Below the pieces are notes generated by a model. It saw nothing but the letters and a program-made list of their open reading frames with translations, did not search any database and was not told the DNA's origin. From the NCBI GenBank assembly GCA_019856515.1, contig CP082230.1, positions 4,216,001-4,280,000 of the forward strand: a stretch of DNA of 64,000 bases, written 5' to 3'. Source of the DNA: Prolixibacteraceae bacterium (GTDB taxonomy: Bacteria; Bacteroidota; Bacteroidia; Bacteroidales; Prolixibacteraceae). Below, in pieces: positions 36,353 to 45,992 of the stretch. Every line of letters begins with the position of its first letter. Positions within the stretch are counted from its first letter, which is position 1. Both the position numbers and the translations under genes were made by a program.

Positions 36353-39079
36353 ATGAAAAGGAATTTTGTTTTAGTGGCGCTACTATTGTTAGTGCAATAT
36401 GTAGGTGCTGTTGCAAATACAGAAAAAGGAGTAGTAAAGGGAGCTGTTTATGAGATCGTAAACCAGCAGAAGGTTGGTTTGGCATTTGTAAACGTCTATA
36501 TTGAAGGTACTTCATTTGGTGCAGTATCGGATATGAATGGAAACTTCCAATTGCCATTGGCACCAGGAACATATGATTTGGTCTTCAGCTCCATTGGTTA
36601 TCGAGTTGTGAAACAACCTATCGATGTGAGTGACCAAGGTGTTGTAGATGTCGAAGCTACACTCGAAATAGCAGGAGAAGAGCTTGATGCGGTTCTAGTT
36701 GTTGGAGTAGCCAATAGAGAGACGGAGCAGATGCTACTCGTCGATCAAAAGAAGTCCTCTGTAGCGCAACAGAGTGTTGGCGCAAAAGAGCTATCGCGTA
36801 AAGCTGTATCTAATGTGATGGATGGTGTGGCTAAGGTGACAGGAATATCGAAAGCTAACGCAGGCAATATAACCGTTAGAGGATTGGGGGATAGATATAA
36901 TGCAACGACATTGAATGGGTTGCCTATTGCATCACCTAATCCAGATACAAAAATGGTCCCATTAGATCTTTTTCCTACGACCATTGTGAAGAATATTGGG
37001 GTACAGAAGGTGTTTATGTCGAGTGAATATGCGGATTTTTCGGGAGGTAATATTGATATCAAGACCAAAGATTTTGTATCGAAACCATTCTTAGATTTGA
37101 GTCTATCTGTTGGCGGAAATAGTAATGTGACTTTTAAAGATATCTATTTGGGAGATACGGAGGGGAATCGATGGAGTGGTTTTGGCGTTGAAAAGAGAGA
37201 GCTACCTGAAGATGTTAAAGATAACAGTAGCAGGTATCCAACCTATACCCAAGATCCCTTTAACACATCTTTCGATGTGGATAAATATAAGGCCATACCT
37301 TCTCTTTCATTAGGTGTTTCGGGAGGAAAGACATGGGACTTGCATCATCAGAAGAAATTAGGTGTGTTGTTTTCAGTAAAATATGGTAATGATTTTTCTT
37401 ATCAGAATGGGCGTTCGGTGAATTTAGATAATTCAGGGAATCCATTTAGTGATTTTAACTACGACCAGTATGCCTACGAGACGATGTTCTCTGGACTGGG
37501 GAGTATAAACTTTGCTTTTAACAACCAGAACAAGATATATTATAACATGTTGATGATCCACCGTACCCAAGATCAGTTTCGTCAAGATGTGGGATACGAT
37601 TCAGAGAATAACGATGTCCTTTCGAATACTTCACTGTTTAGAGCCCACCAATTAATGAACCATCAGTTGATGGGAGATCATCAATTGAATGATCAATTGG
37701 CATTGAATTGGAAAGGAAGCTATTCGATCGCAAAAAGTAGTGAACCAGATAGAAAGAATAACGTGTATCAAGTTCAAGACGATGGTACTTATACTTTGTT
37801 CTCATTAAACCAGCAAGAGACCATGCGCTACTTTGGAGATATGAATGAGACGGACTACAGTGGTGCGGTGGAACTCAGTTATATGTTGAAAGATCAAGAA
37901 GAGGAGAAAGTGGGAGAGATCAAAGCGGGTGTGGATGCGGTGAATAAAGATCGTGATTTTTCATCTTATAAGTATTACTATAATGTAAAACAAGTGGATG
38001 ACATCCCAGTTGATCCGAACCATTCAAGTAGTATTATTAATGATCAAGCTTTTGCTGATGGGGATATCTCTCTTCAGAATGGAACGCTTCCTCGTGATGC
38101 ATATGATGCAGGGATGTATGTTGTAGCAGGGTATATCAACTTCATGTATCATGTGAACGAAAAGTTCTTATTTGATATTGGAGTGAGAGCGGAAAAGAGT
38201 AACCAGTATGTGAACTACTATACAGATGCAGGTATTCCAAAGAAGAGTGTGATAGATGGTTTGGACCTTTTTCCTACGTTGAACTTGAAGTTCTCTCCAA
38301 ATGAGAAGAGCAACTGGAGGTTAGGATTAAGTCGAACCATTACTCGTCCTGATTTTATTGAGATGGCACCATTCCAATACCGTGAGTCTTATGGTGGAAC
38401 TACAGTTCGTGGTAATGCAGATATACAAAACGGTTATAACTATAATTTTGATTTGAAATGGGAGCTTTTCCCTAACCGTGGTGAGCTGGTCTCTTTCGGA
38501 GTCTATGGTAAGTATTTGGATAACCCTATTGAGCGTACGCAGTTCTATTCGGCAGGAGTGGGAGAGACTTTCCAGAATGCAGATAAAGGGGTTGCGGCAG
38601 GTGCAGAGTTTGAGATCAAGAAGCGTGTAAAGGATTTCACTTTTGGGTTGAATGCTTCTTATATCTATACACAGGTTTATCTGCCTAAGAATGGAACTTA
38701 TACACAAGATAAGAGAGCACTTCAAGGAGCATCGCCTTATCTAATCAATGCCGATATCTCTTATCCAATAAAGTTTGGTGATGAGAAAGAGTTAAGGCTT
38801 AATGGAATCTATAACGTTTATGGTAAGCGTATCTATTCTGTTGGAGTCAATGGCGCAGGCGATATATACCAGATGCCGCTTAATACTTTGGATTTCTTGG
38901 CACAGTTGAAGCTAAATAAGAAGTTTTCGATGGAGTTCTCAGCAAAGAATCTATTGAATCCAAATGTAGAGTTTCAACAAGATTTATTAAATGAAAACAG
39001 TGAGAAGGTTGGAGTGAAAACCACCAACAGCTACCCACTAGGGGTGAACTTCTCTTTTGGCATAAAATACCATTTCTAA
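36353..39079 (+). CDS. TonB-dependent receptor with carboxypeptidase-like regulatory domain
   Basis: A 908-residue outer-membrane receptor: signal peptide (about 1-22), carboxypeptidase-regulatory-like domain (about 25-110), a linker, plug (about 130-245, with NITVRGLGDRYNATTLNGLP) and a large barrel ending FSFGIKYHF. The plug signature (SVGAKELSRKAVSNVMDG) belongs to receptors of the kind that accompany beta-helix lipoproteins rather than SusD proteins. The lipoprotein gene follows 36 bp later. No SusD partner is present, so cargo is probably not a glycan oligomer of SusCD type. A response regulator and sensor kinase of PhoB/PhoR type lie just downstream and may control it. Confidence 0.88.
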   Translation: MKRNFVLVALLLLVQYVGAVANTEKGVVKGAVYEIVNQQKVGLAFVNVYIEGTSFGAVSDMNGNFQLPLAPGTYDLVFSSIGYRVVKQPIDVSDQGVVDVEATLEIAGEELDAVLVVGVANRETEQMLLVDQKKSSVAQQSVGAKELSRKAVSNVMDGVAKVTGISKANAGNITVRGLGDRYNATTLNGLPIASPNPDTKMVPLDLFPTTIVKNIGVQKVFMSSEYADFSGGNIDIKTKDFVSKPFLDLSLSVGGNSNVTFKDIYLGDTEGNRWSGFGVEKRELPEDVKDNSSRYPTYTQDPFNTSFDVDKYKAIPSLSLGVSGGKTWDLHHQKKLGVLFSVKYGNDFSYQNGRSVNLDNSGNPFSDFNYDQYAYETMFSGLGSINFAFNNQNKIYYNMLMIHRTQDQFRQDVGYDSENNDVLSNTSLFRAHQLMNHQLMGDHQLNDQLALNWKGSYSIAKSSEPDRKNNVYQVQDDGTYTLFSLNQQETMRYFGDMNETDYSGAVELSYMLKDQEEEKVGEIKAGVDAVNKDRDFSSYKYYYNVKQVDDIPVDPNHSSSIINDQAFADGDISLQNGTLPRDAYDAGMYVVAGYINFMYHVNEKFLFDIGVRAEKSNQYVNYYTDAGIPKKSVIDGLDLFPTLNLKFSPNEKSNWRLGLSRTITRPDFIEMAPFQYRESYGGTTVRGNADIQNGYNYNFDLKWELFPNRGELVSFGVYGKYLDNPIERTQFYSAGVGETFQNADKGVAAGAEFEIKKRVKDFTFGLNASYIYTQVYLPKNGTYTQDKRALQGASPYLINADISYPIKFGDEKELRLNGIYNVYGKRIYSVGVNGAGDIYQMPLNTLDFLAQLKLNKKFSMEFSAKNLLNPNVEFQQDLLNENSEKVGVKTTNSYPLGVNFSFGIKYHF

Positions 39080-39115
39080 TTTTACTCTATTTACAATTTA
39101 ACGATTTAAATTAAG

Positions 39116-40318
39116 ATGAAAACAATTAAGAATTTATTTGTTATTGCCCTAGCAATGATCGCATTTGCATCATGTAGTAGTGATTCAGAATCTACTAACG
39201 GCGTTGAAACAGAGAAGGTAGGACTAATAGGTAACATCTTTTATGGTGGAGACATCAATGAAGATATTACGCTTCAATCAGGACAGACGTATACAGTTAC
39301 TAAAGGTGTTCATATTAAAAGTGGTCATGTTTTGACTATAGAAGAGGGAGTTACATTGGTTGCAGATGCAGATGTATTGTCCTATTTAATGATTGAAAAA
39401 GGGGCAACGATCCAAGCTGTTGGTACAGCTAATGCACCTATTGTGATGACTGCAAGTAAAGAGATCCCTGGAGCATGGGGTGGTTTGATGATATGTGGTA
39501 ATGCAACGATCAATGTTGATGGAGGCAGTGGTATCTCTGAAGTAGGTAATGCTTCGTATGGAGGTAGTAGTGATACAGATAACTCTGGTACATTAAAATA
39601 TATTCGTTTGGAGTATACAGGTTATGCTTTTGATGAAGATCATGAATCTAACGGTGTCGCTTTCTATGGTGTTGGTTCAGGAACTACAGTAGACCATATA
39701 CAGGTGTATAAGGGATCGGATGATGGATTTGAGTTCTTTGGAGGAACTGTAAGTGCAAACTATCTTGTGTCGACCTATAGTCAAGATGATTCATTTGATT
39801 GGACTGAAGGTTGGAGAGGTAACTGTATGAACTGGGTTGCTGTACAGAATGAAGATTCTAAAGGGACAGGATTCGAGTCGGATAATTTGGAAGGAAACAA
39901 TGATGCGACACCACGTTCTAAGCCTACTATTGCAAATATCACTTTGGTTGGAAATGGAACGGATAAGTCTCAATCGATGAACTTACGTCGTGGTACTGGT
40001 GCGATCTTGTCAAATCTATTGATGACAAACTATATGATTGGAGTGGGGGTAGAACAGAACTCTACGGCAAATTTGATTGGTAGTGATCTAACTATTGATA
40101 ATTCGGTATTGACAAACATCATTACGGATGCTTCAAAACAGTATTTCTCTTACGTGAAGACAACGGAAGGTACCCAAAGAACAGCGGTTGCATCTGATCA
40201 ATTTGGAACGGGTGTGACAGTAGGTGCTATTGCGTTGAATAGTACATATGTAGGAAAAGTAAATGGCGCTGGTGCGGTTGATGCTGGTGACGACTGGACT
40301 GCAGGATGGACAAAATAA
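39116..40318 (+). CDS. beta-helix lipoprotein partner of the TonB receptor
   Basis: A 400-residue surface or periplasmic lipoprotein with lipobox AFASC (Cys20). The body shows many short beta-strand turns and Gly/Asn/Asp-rich loops (GTLKYIRLEYTGY, GVGSGTTVDHIQVYKGSDDG, RSKPTIANITLVGNGTDK), the pattern of a right-handed parallel beta-helix. I do not recognise a catalytic motif. It is co-transcribed with the upstream receptor (36-bp gap) and ends at a strong terminator (40370). Such receptor-lipoprotein pairs occur in Bacteroidota with unknown cargo. A role as an outer-leaflet binding or capture protein is inferred. Confidence 0.72.
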   Translation: MKTIKNLFVIALAMIAFASCSSDSESTNGVETEKVGLIGNIFYGGDINEDITLQSGQTYTVTKGVHIKSGHVLTIEEGVTLVADADVLSYLMIEKGATIQAVGTANAPIVMTASKEIPGAWGGLMICGNATINVDGGSGISEVGNASYGGSSDTDNSGTLKYIRLEYTGYAFDEDHESNGVAFYGVGSGTTVDHIQVYKGSDDGFEFFGGTVSANYLVSTYSQDDSFDWTEGWRGNCMNWVAVQNEDSKGTGFESDNLEGNNDATPRSKPTIANITLVGNGTDKSQSMNLRRGTGAILSNLLMTNYMIGVGVEQNSTANLIGSDLTIDNSVLTNIITDASKQYFSYVKTTEGTQRTAVASDQFGTGVTVGAIALNSTYVGKVNGAGAVDAGDDWTAGWTK

Positions 40319-40369
40319 ACAAAACACTCTCTATGTTATTTCTCAACTTTTTGTGAGATGTTTTCGTGG

Positions 40370-40397
40370 GGCGGCTTTTTCGAAGGCTGCCTTTTTT
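40370..40397 (+). terminator. terminator of the receptor-lipoprotein operon
   Basis: GGCGGC pairs with GCTGCC (one G-U), 10-nt loop, then six T. It lies about 50 bp past the lipoprotein stop codon. A 5-bp TCTCA/TGAGA hairpin just precedes it. Confidence 0.85.
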
Positions 40398-40501
40398 ATG
40401 TTTATTTTATCTAATGGTAATATAAATATTAAGTAATTGGGTTCTCGTTTTAAACTTAATTGGTTTGTTGTACCTTTAATGAAAAGAAAATTTATGAAGC
40501 T

Positions 40502-41188
40502 ATGGATAAAGAGAGAATATTAGTTGTCGATGACGAAGAAGATATTTGTGAGATCATAAAATTTAACTTGGAGAATGAAGGTTATGATGTTACGGTTGCT
40601 TATTCGGCAGAAGAGGCATTGCAGCTTGATTTGAACTCTTTCCAGTTGTTGCTATTAGATGTGATGATGGGGGAGATCTCAGGTTTTAAGTTGGCGAACA
40701 CTTTAAAGAATAGCAGTCGTTATCATAAAATTCCTTTGATCTTTATTACGGCTAAAGGAACGGAGAATGATACGCTTACTGGCTTTAGTTTAGGTGCTGA
40801 CGACTATATACAGAAACCTTTCTCTATTAAAGAGGTCATTGCACGTGTGAGAGCTGTTATCGCTCGCTCCAATACAGGAACGGTTACAAAAGGGGAGAAA
40901 TGGGGTTACCAAGGTATTGAAGTCGATATGGAGAGTAAGAGTGTGACCATTGATGGTCAAAAGGTCTCTTTATCGCGTAAAGAGCTTGAGATATTGGTTC
41001 TTTTGATTCGTAAACCAGGGAAGGTCTACTCTAGAGCAGATATAATTCATCGTGTGTGGAGAGATGAAGATAATGTCTTGGATCGTACTGTGGATGTGAA
41101 TGTGACTCGTTTGCGTAAAAAAATAGAGCCTTATGGTAAACAGATCGTTACAAGGCAAGGATATGGGTACTGCTTTGAAGTAATTTAG
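40502..41188 (+). CDS. OmpR/PhoB-family response regulator
   Basis: A 228-residue response regulator. The frame is open to 40460 but the first 14 residues are not part of the receiver; the ATG at 40502 gives the standard start MDKERILVVDDEED. The receiver (1-120) has Asp10, Asp11, phospho-acceptor Asp53 in LLLLDVMM and Lys in QKPF. The C-terminal winged helix (about 130-228) has the PhoB/OmpR signature (LSRKELEILVLLIRKPGKV ... RTVDVNVTRLRKKI). It is 71 bp upstream of the sensor kinase. Phosphate response is suggested by the resemblance to PhoB but not proven; pho boxes were not found. Confidence 0.93.
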   Translation: MDKERILVVDDEEDICEIIKFNLENEGYDVTVAYSAEEALQLDLNSFQLLLLDVMMGEISGFKLANTLKNSSRYHKIPLIFITAKGTENDTLTGFSLGADDYIQKPFSIKEVIARVRAVIARSNTGTVTKGEKWGYQGIEVDMESKSVTIDGQKVSLSRKELEILVLLIRKPGKVYSRADIIHRVWRDEDNVLDRTVDVNVTRLRKKIEPYGKQIVTRQGYGYCFEVI

Positions 41189-41259
41189 TTATCTTGTAGA
41201 CAATTATATACCACTGCTTATTGGCGGTGTTTGTGAGTAATTAATTTTTAGATAGTAGC

Positions 41260-43011
41260 ATGAAAAATAGCTATAGGAAACAACTCTTTTATAACTTCTT
41301 TATTCTCTTTTTCCTCTTTATTCTGAGTGTAATTATTTTTCAGTATCAGAGAGAGGTGCAGTCGAAGCGTGAATCCCTTGAGAATACATTGGATAATTAT
41401 GCTTCTATTATTGATAATGTAATACAGAAGCGATGGGATGAGAAGAAAGATCGTATTGATCCCTTGAAACAGTTTCTCGATTTGATTCCAGATAAAGAGC
41501 TACGTGTGACTGTTATCGATGATCATGGTCATGTGAGGTTTGATAATCGATATAATGACTTCTTTGAAATGGACAACCATAAGGATCGTCCGGAGGTTCT
41601 TGCGGCATTAAAGAGAGGTAAGGGCTCTTCTATTCGATTCTCGAACTCTTTAAATAAGGAGTTCTACTATTATGCCCGTTCTTTCCCTAACTATATTGTT
41701 CGTGCTGCCTTACCGTATGATACGACTACGATCAATATACTGAAAGTAGACAATCTATTTTTCTATTCGATGTCGTCACTTTTTGTGGTGGTCCTATTCC
41801 TTTTATATTTTCTAACGGGACAGATGGGTGCATCCGTTTCTCGATTACGTAATTTTGCTGTTGTAGCCTCTTCCAATCGTTCTATTGCTGGTCTAGACAT
41901 GGATTTTCCTTCGAGCGAATTGGGAGATATTTCGAAGAAAATAGTGGAGATGTATAGCACTATCCAGCATCATAATGAGAAGTTGGAGACAGAGAAGAAG
42001 AAGTTGTATGATCATCTACATGTTTTGCAGTCAGGGTTGGCTGTCTTCTCTTCAGATAAAAGTGAGATTCTCTCGAACTCACTATTTCTTATGTTTGCCA
42101 GTACCATGTCGTCTCGTTCGATTAGAAAGAGTGAAGACTTTTTTAAGATTGAGGAGGTCCGTCCTATTATTGATTTCATTGAAGGGAAACAGAATGGGGC
42201 TTCGATATCTGAATTCTCGAAAGAGAAACTACAGGTGTCTAAGTTTGGAAAGATATTTAATATTCAAGCGATCGTCTTCTCTGATAACTCCTTTGAGATA
42301 ACGATTCAAGATGTCTCTGAGCAGGAGCAGGCAAGGAAGCTTAAGCGAGAGATTACTGGTAATCTAGCACATGAATTAAAGACTCCTGTAACAACTGTTC
42401 AAGGCTATCTGGAGACGATTCTAGAGAATCAAGATATGGATACCAAACAGTTGTTTTTCTTCTTGGATAGGGCTTTTAAACAGACACAACGTCTTGGAGA
42501 GTTGATCTCGGATATCTCTTTGTTATCTAAGATTGAAGAGGCGGAACATCTATACCAAAAAGAGGAGCTGTATCCTTATGAGATAGTCCATCGTGTGTTG
42601 CATGATTTGGATTATAATATCAAAGAGAAGGAGAAAGAGGTGTCGTTGAGGATCGACTCTGAGGTGAAATTTAAAGGGAACCAAGGGTTGGTATATGCTA
42701 TTTTTAGGAATCTTGTGGAGAATGCCATAAAGTATGGTGGCGAAAAGATATCTATTCAGCTGATAAAAGAGACCGATGATGATATCCTATTCCGGTTGTA
42801 TGATAATGGTTCGGGGGTTGAGGAGAGTCATTTGGCACGTTTGTTTGAACGTTTCTATCGTGTGGATGAAGGGCGTAATCGTCGTATAGGAGGCACAGGA
42901 CTCGGGCTTGCTATTGTGAAGAATGCGGTGTTGATGCACAAAGGAACTATTGCGGTGAAGAATCGTAATAATGGAGGTCTAGAGTTTCTCTTTTCGTTTA
43001 AGAAATCATAG
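41260..43011 (+). CDS. PhoR-like membrane sensor histidine kinase
   Basis: A 583-residue kinase: transmembrane helix at about 9-28, a periplasmic sensor region (about 29-165), a second helix at about 166-185, a signalling linker, a PAS-like region (about 245-345), and the kinase core. HisKA has phospho-acceptor His371 in NLAHELKTPV, and the HATPase domain shows N, G1 and G2 boxes (NLVENAIKYGG, DNGSGVEE, GGTGLGLAIV). It partners the response regulator 71 bp upstream. The domain layout resembles PhoR, so phosphate limitation is a plausible signal (inference). It converges on rho, with a shared terminator. Confidence 0.92.
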   Translation: MKNSYRKQLFYNFFILFFLFILSVIIFQYQREVQSKRESLENTLDNYASIIDNVIQKRWDEKKDRIDPLKQFLDLIPDKELRVTVIDDHGHVRFDNRYNDFFEMDNHKDRPEVLAALKRGKGSSIRFSNSLNKEFYYYARSFPNYIVRAALPYDTTTINILKVDNLFFYSMSSLFVVVLFLLYFLTGQMGASVSRLRNFAVVASSNRSIAGLDMDFPSSELGDISKKIVEMYSTIQHHNEKLETEKKKLYDHLHVLQSGLAVFSSDKSEILSNSLFLMFASTMSSRSIRKSEDFFKIEEVRPIIDFIEGKQNGASISEFSKEKLQVSKFGKIFNIQAIVFSDNSFEITIQDVSEQEQARKLKREITGNLAHELKTPVTTVQGYLETILENQDMDTKQLFFFLDRAFKQTQRLGELISDISLLSKIEEAEHLYQKEELYPYEIVHRVLHDLDYNIKEKEKEVSLRIDSEVKFKGNQGLVYAIFRNLVENAIKYGGEKISIQLIKETDDDILFRLYDNGSGVEESHLARLFERFYRVDEGRNRRIGGTGLGLAIVKNAVLMHKGTIAVKNRNNGGLEFLFSFKKS

Positions 43012-43027
43012 ATCATTTGATTTTGAT

Positions 43028-43074
43028 ACATATAAAAAAAAGACTACCCATAGGATAGTCTTTTTTTTATATGT
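43028..43074. terminator. bidirectional terminator between the kinase and rho
   Basis: A perfect 19-bp inverted repeat with a 9-nt loop; the central part is GACTA/TAGTC flanked by runs of eight A and eight T. It serves as terminator on both strands. Confidence 0.92.
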
Positions 43075-43090
43075 ATTTGATAGTCTTTTA

Positions 43091-44839
43091 TTAGTCGTTC
43101 ATTGACAACAAAAACTCATCATTACTTCGTGTTTTTGTGATACGATCTTTCGTGAACTGCATGGCTTCTACTGAGTTCATATCTGTAAGATAGTTACGAA
43201 GAATCCAAACTTTATCCATTGCAGCTTTTGGCATTAATAGATCTTCTCTACGCGTACTTGACTGAGTGATGTCCACAGCTGGGAATACACGACGGTTGGC
43301 AAGTTTTCTATCTAACTGAAGTTCCATGTTACCTGTACCCTTGAACTCTTCAAAGATTACTTCGTCCATCTTAGAACCGGTATCAGTAAGTGCTGTTGCA
43401 AGGATGGTAAGAGATCCACCTTCTTCAATGTTACGAGCTGCACCAAAGAAACGTTTTGGTTTGTGAAGAGCGTTGGCATCCACACCACCAGAAAGTACTT
43501 TACCTGAAGCTGGTGCTACGGTATTGTAGGCACGAGCAAGACGTGTAATAGAGTCAAGAAGGATCACTACATCGTGTCCACACTCTACCATACGTTTGGC
43601 TTTCTCAAGTACCATATTGGCTACGCGTACGTGACGATCTGCAGGCTCATCAAAAGTAGATGAAACGACCTCAGCTTTTACACTACGTGCCATATCGGTA
43701 ACTTCCTCAGGACGTTCATCGATAAGTAGTACAATCATGTATACTTCAGGGTTGTTATCAGCGATGGCATTGGCGATCTCTTTCAACAAAACAGTCTTAC
43801 CTGTCTTTGGTTGAGCAACGATCAATCCTCTTTGTCCTTTACCAATAGGAGAGAACATATCTACTACACGACAAGCAACAGAGTTGTGTCCTTTACCTGT
43901 AATGTTGAATTTTTGATCTGGGAATAGCGGTGTCAAGTGATCGAATTGTACACGGTCACGAATGTAGTCAGGAGTACGTCCATTGATCTCTTTTACTTTG
44001 ATCAGTGGGAAGTATTTTTCACCCTCTTTTGGAGGACGAATAGTTCCTGTTACGTTGTCACCTGTACGAAGTCCAAACAGCTTAATTTGGCTCTGTGATA
44101 CATAGATATCATCAGGTGAGTTAAGGTAGTTATAGTCAGATGATCTTAGGAAACCATATCCATCTTGCATGATTTCAAGAACACCAGAGCTCTCTACGAT
44201 ACCTTCAAACTCGTATCCTTTGTCGCTGTTCTTTCCGTATTTATTTTGTTTTTTCGGATCGCGGTTGTTATTGTTACGATCTTTATTGTGGTTGTTTAGT
44301 TTTCTTTCTTGAGGCTTTTCTCCTTCGTTATTAGAAGGTGCATCCTCTTGTTTTGCTGGAGCTTCTTTTACAGGAGCCTCCGCTTTTTTAGGTTGATTGC
44401 CTTTCGCCTCGTGACTCTTCACCTCTTTAGGAGCTTGTTTTCTCTCTACAGGCCTTGGCGTCTCTTTTACTGTTTCCTTTTTCTCAGGAGCTTGAGCTCT
44501 TTTCTCTCTAGGCTCTTGCTTATTCTCTTTTTTAGGCTGCTCTTGTTTGTTCTCTTTCTTGGCAACAGGAGCCTCTTTTTTCTCGGTACTTTTATTCTCC
44601 TTTTTGTTGACTGGAGCTTGTTCTTTTTTCTGAGGAGCTTCTTTTCTAGGAGCTTGTTTTTTGCTCTTGATCTCCTTTTTTTCGTTCTTGTTTTCTACTG
44701 CAAGTACAGCTTGTTCATCTAAAATCTTATAGATAAGATCTTGTTTTTTGTATGAATCAACTCTTTTTACGTTAAGTTCTTTTGCGATCTCTTTAAGATC
44801 TGGAAGAAGCTTTTTGCTTAGTTCAATAATATCGTACAT
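43091..44839 (-). CDS. rho: transcription termination factor Rho
   Basis: A 582-residue hexameric RNA helicase that terminates transcription. The Rho_N helical region is at about 1-45, followed by a very long low-complexity insert (about 50-205, Lys/Glu/Pro/Gln/Asn-rich), then the cold-shock-like RNA-binding domain (about 210-290, with [12 protein letters not shown]) and the ATPase (about 300-575). The Walker A segment is QPKTGKT (343-349), Walker B is [16 protein letters not shown], and the Q-loop [12 protein letters not shown] is present. The insert is typical of Bacteroidota Rho but here exceeds 150 residues. It is a single-gene unit with a shared terminator. Confidence 0.97.
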   Translation of the reverse strand: MYDIIELSKKLLPDLKEIAKELNVKRVDSYKKQDLIYKILDEQAVLAVENKNEKKEIKSKKQAPRKEAPQKKEQAPVNKKENKSTEKKEAPVAKKENKQEQPKKENKQEPREKRAQAPEKKETVKETPRPVERKQAPKEVKSHEAKGNQPKKAEAPVKEAPAKQEDAPSNNEGEKPQERKLNNHNKDRNNNNRDPKKQNKYGKNSDKGYEFEGIVESSGVLEIMQDGYGFLRSSDYNYLNSPDDIYVSQSQIKLFGLRTGDNVTGTIRPPKEGEKYFPLIKVKEINGRTPDYIRDRVQFDHLTPLFPDQKFNITGKGHNSVACRVVDMFSPIGKGQRGLIVAQPKTGKTVLLKEIANAIADNNPEVYMIVLLIDERPEEVTDMARSVKAEVVSSTFDEPADRHVRVANMVLEKAKRMVECGHDVVILLDSITRLARAYNTVAPASGKVLSGGVDANALHKPKRFFGAARNIEEGGSLTILATALTDTGSKMDEVIFEEFKGTGNMELQLDRKLANRRVFPAVDITQSSTRREDLLMPKAAMDKVWILRNYLTDMNSVEAMQFTKDRITKTRSNDEFLLSMND

Positions 44840-45040
44840 TGTATAGTAAAATTACCGATTGTTAATGAGGGTTATTAATATGAAGATAAATATAGAAGTA
44901 TGTTGTGATGGAAGCGACATCTTCCGTACAACGTTCACAAAGTTACGATTTTCAATAAGAAAACCTAATTTGAGTGTGCGATTATTCATGTTAGTGTCAT
45001 TGGTTTTCATTGAAAAAATATAGATGATGGAGGAAATTTA

Positions 45041-45048
45041 ATACTTTT
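45041..45048 (+). promoter_or_regulatory. candidate -7 box for rpe
   Basis: TACTTTTG matches TAnnTTTG, about 54 bp before the start codon, giving a leader near 46 nt. A well-spaced -33 element was not found. Confidence 0.3.
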
Positions 45049-45101
45049 GTGGTGAGAATAATTGAGTAATAAATAATTATAGTAATCTAAAAAAGATAGT
45101 A

Positions 45102-45746
45102 ATGATAGTTTCTCCTTCCATATTATCTGCCGACTTCTTAAATTTGGGTAGAGATGTAGAGATGCTGAATGAGAGTCAGGCCGAATGGATTCACTTTGAT
45201 GTGATGGATGGAATGTTTGTGCCGAATATCTCTTTTGGTTTGCCTGTATTGCAGCATGTAAATAAGGTGGCTAAAAAGGTGTTGGATGTGCATCTAATGA
45301 TTGAAGATCCCGATCGCTATATCGATGCTTTTCAACAAGCCGGAGCTGAGATTTTAACGGTTCATCATGAAGCCTGTAGACATCTTCATCGTACGATCCA
45401 ACGAATTCATCAAAGTGGAATGAAAGCGGGTGTTTCTTTGAATCCTCATACACCTGTGAGTGTGTTAGAAGAGGTTATTGAAGATATAGATGTAGTGCTT
45501 TTAATGTCTGTGAATCCAGGATTTGGAGGACAGAAGTTTATTGAGCGTACTTACGATAAAGTAAAACAGCTAAAAGAGATGATTACTGCGCGTGGATCGA
45601 AAGCAATGATCGAGATCGATGGTGGTGTTAATCTTGAAACAGGAGCTAAGTTAAAAGCTTGTGGTGTAGATGTTGTTGTTGCTGGAAGTTTTGTGTTCAA
45701 CTCAGAGAACCCTTCAGAGACTATCGCCTCTTTGAAAGCATTATAG
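45102..45746 (+). CDS. rpe: ribulose-phosphate 3-epimerase
   Basis: A 214-residue TIM-barrel enzyme interconverting D-ribulose 5-phosphate and D-xylulose 5-phosphate in the pentose phosphate pathway. Family signatures are all visible: SPSILSADFLNLG at the start, the metal-ligand HFDVMDG, VHLMIEDP, SVNPGFGGQKF with its phosphate-gripping loop, and IEIDGGVN with catalytic Asp. Length is standard. It is an isolated gene, preceded by a 260-bp gap after rho and followed by the minus-strand sulfatase terminator. Confidence 0.97.
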   Translation: MIVSPSILSADFLNLGRDVEMLNESQAEWIHFDVMDGMFVPNISFGLPVLQHVNKVAKKVLDVHLMIEDPDRYIDAFQQAGAEILTVHHEACRHLHRTIQRIHQSGMKAGVSLNPHTPVSVLEEVIEDIDVVLLMSVNPGFGGQKFIERTYDKVKQLKEMITARGSKAMIEIDGGVNLETGAKLKACGVDVVVAGSFVFNSENPSETIASLKAL

Positions 45747-45855
45747 TATCACCTCTTCCTTTGTTTGCTTCTTACATAGTGTGTTGATCTATATTTTGTA
45801 GATCCATCTAAGGAGGTATTTCAAAGTTTGTGGTGGATATAATTAAAAAAGACTC

Positions 45856-45891
45856 CTTCCCACCTTTATAATTTTAGGTATTGGTGGGAAG
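45856..45891 (-). terminator. terminator of the sulfatase pair
   Basis: A 9-bp stem (CTTCCCACC with GGTGGGAAG) about 100 bp past the sulfatase stop; on the minus strand it is followed by GAGTCTTTTTTAATT, the U-tract. The plus-strand side of rpe has only a weak T-rich tail. Confidence 0.75.
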
Positions 45892-45992
45892 AAGTTTGGT
45901 GTTGAGCTTAAGTGATTATTTTAAAGAAATTCAGATTGTCCACTTTGAGTAGGAGTCAACGTCCTTTTTTGCTAAATAAAAAACAGAAATGG

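Noticed and set aside
44309..44722. 137-codon plus-strand frame opposite rho
   Set aside because: Antisense shadow of the Lys/Glu-rich insert (gives Leu/Phe/Arg-rich nonsense).
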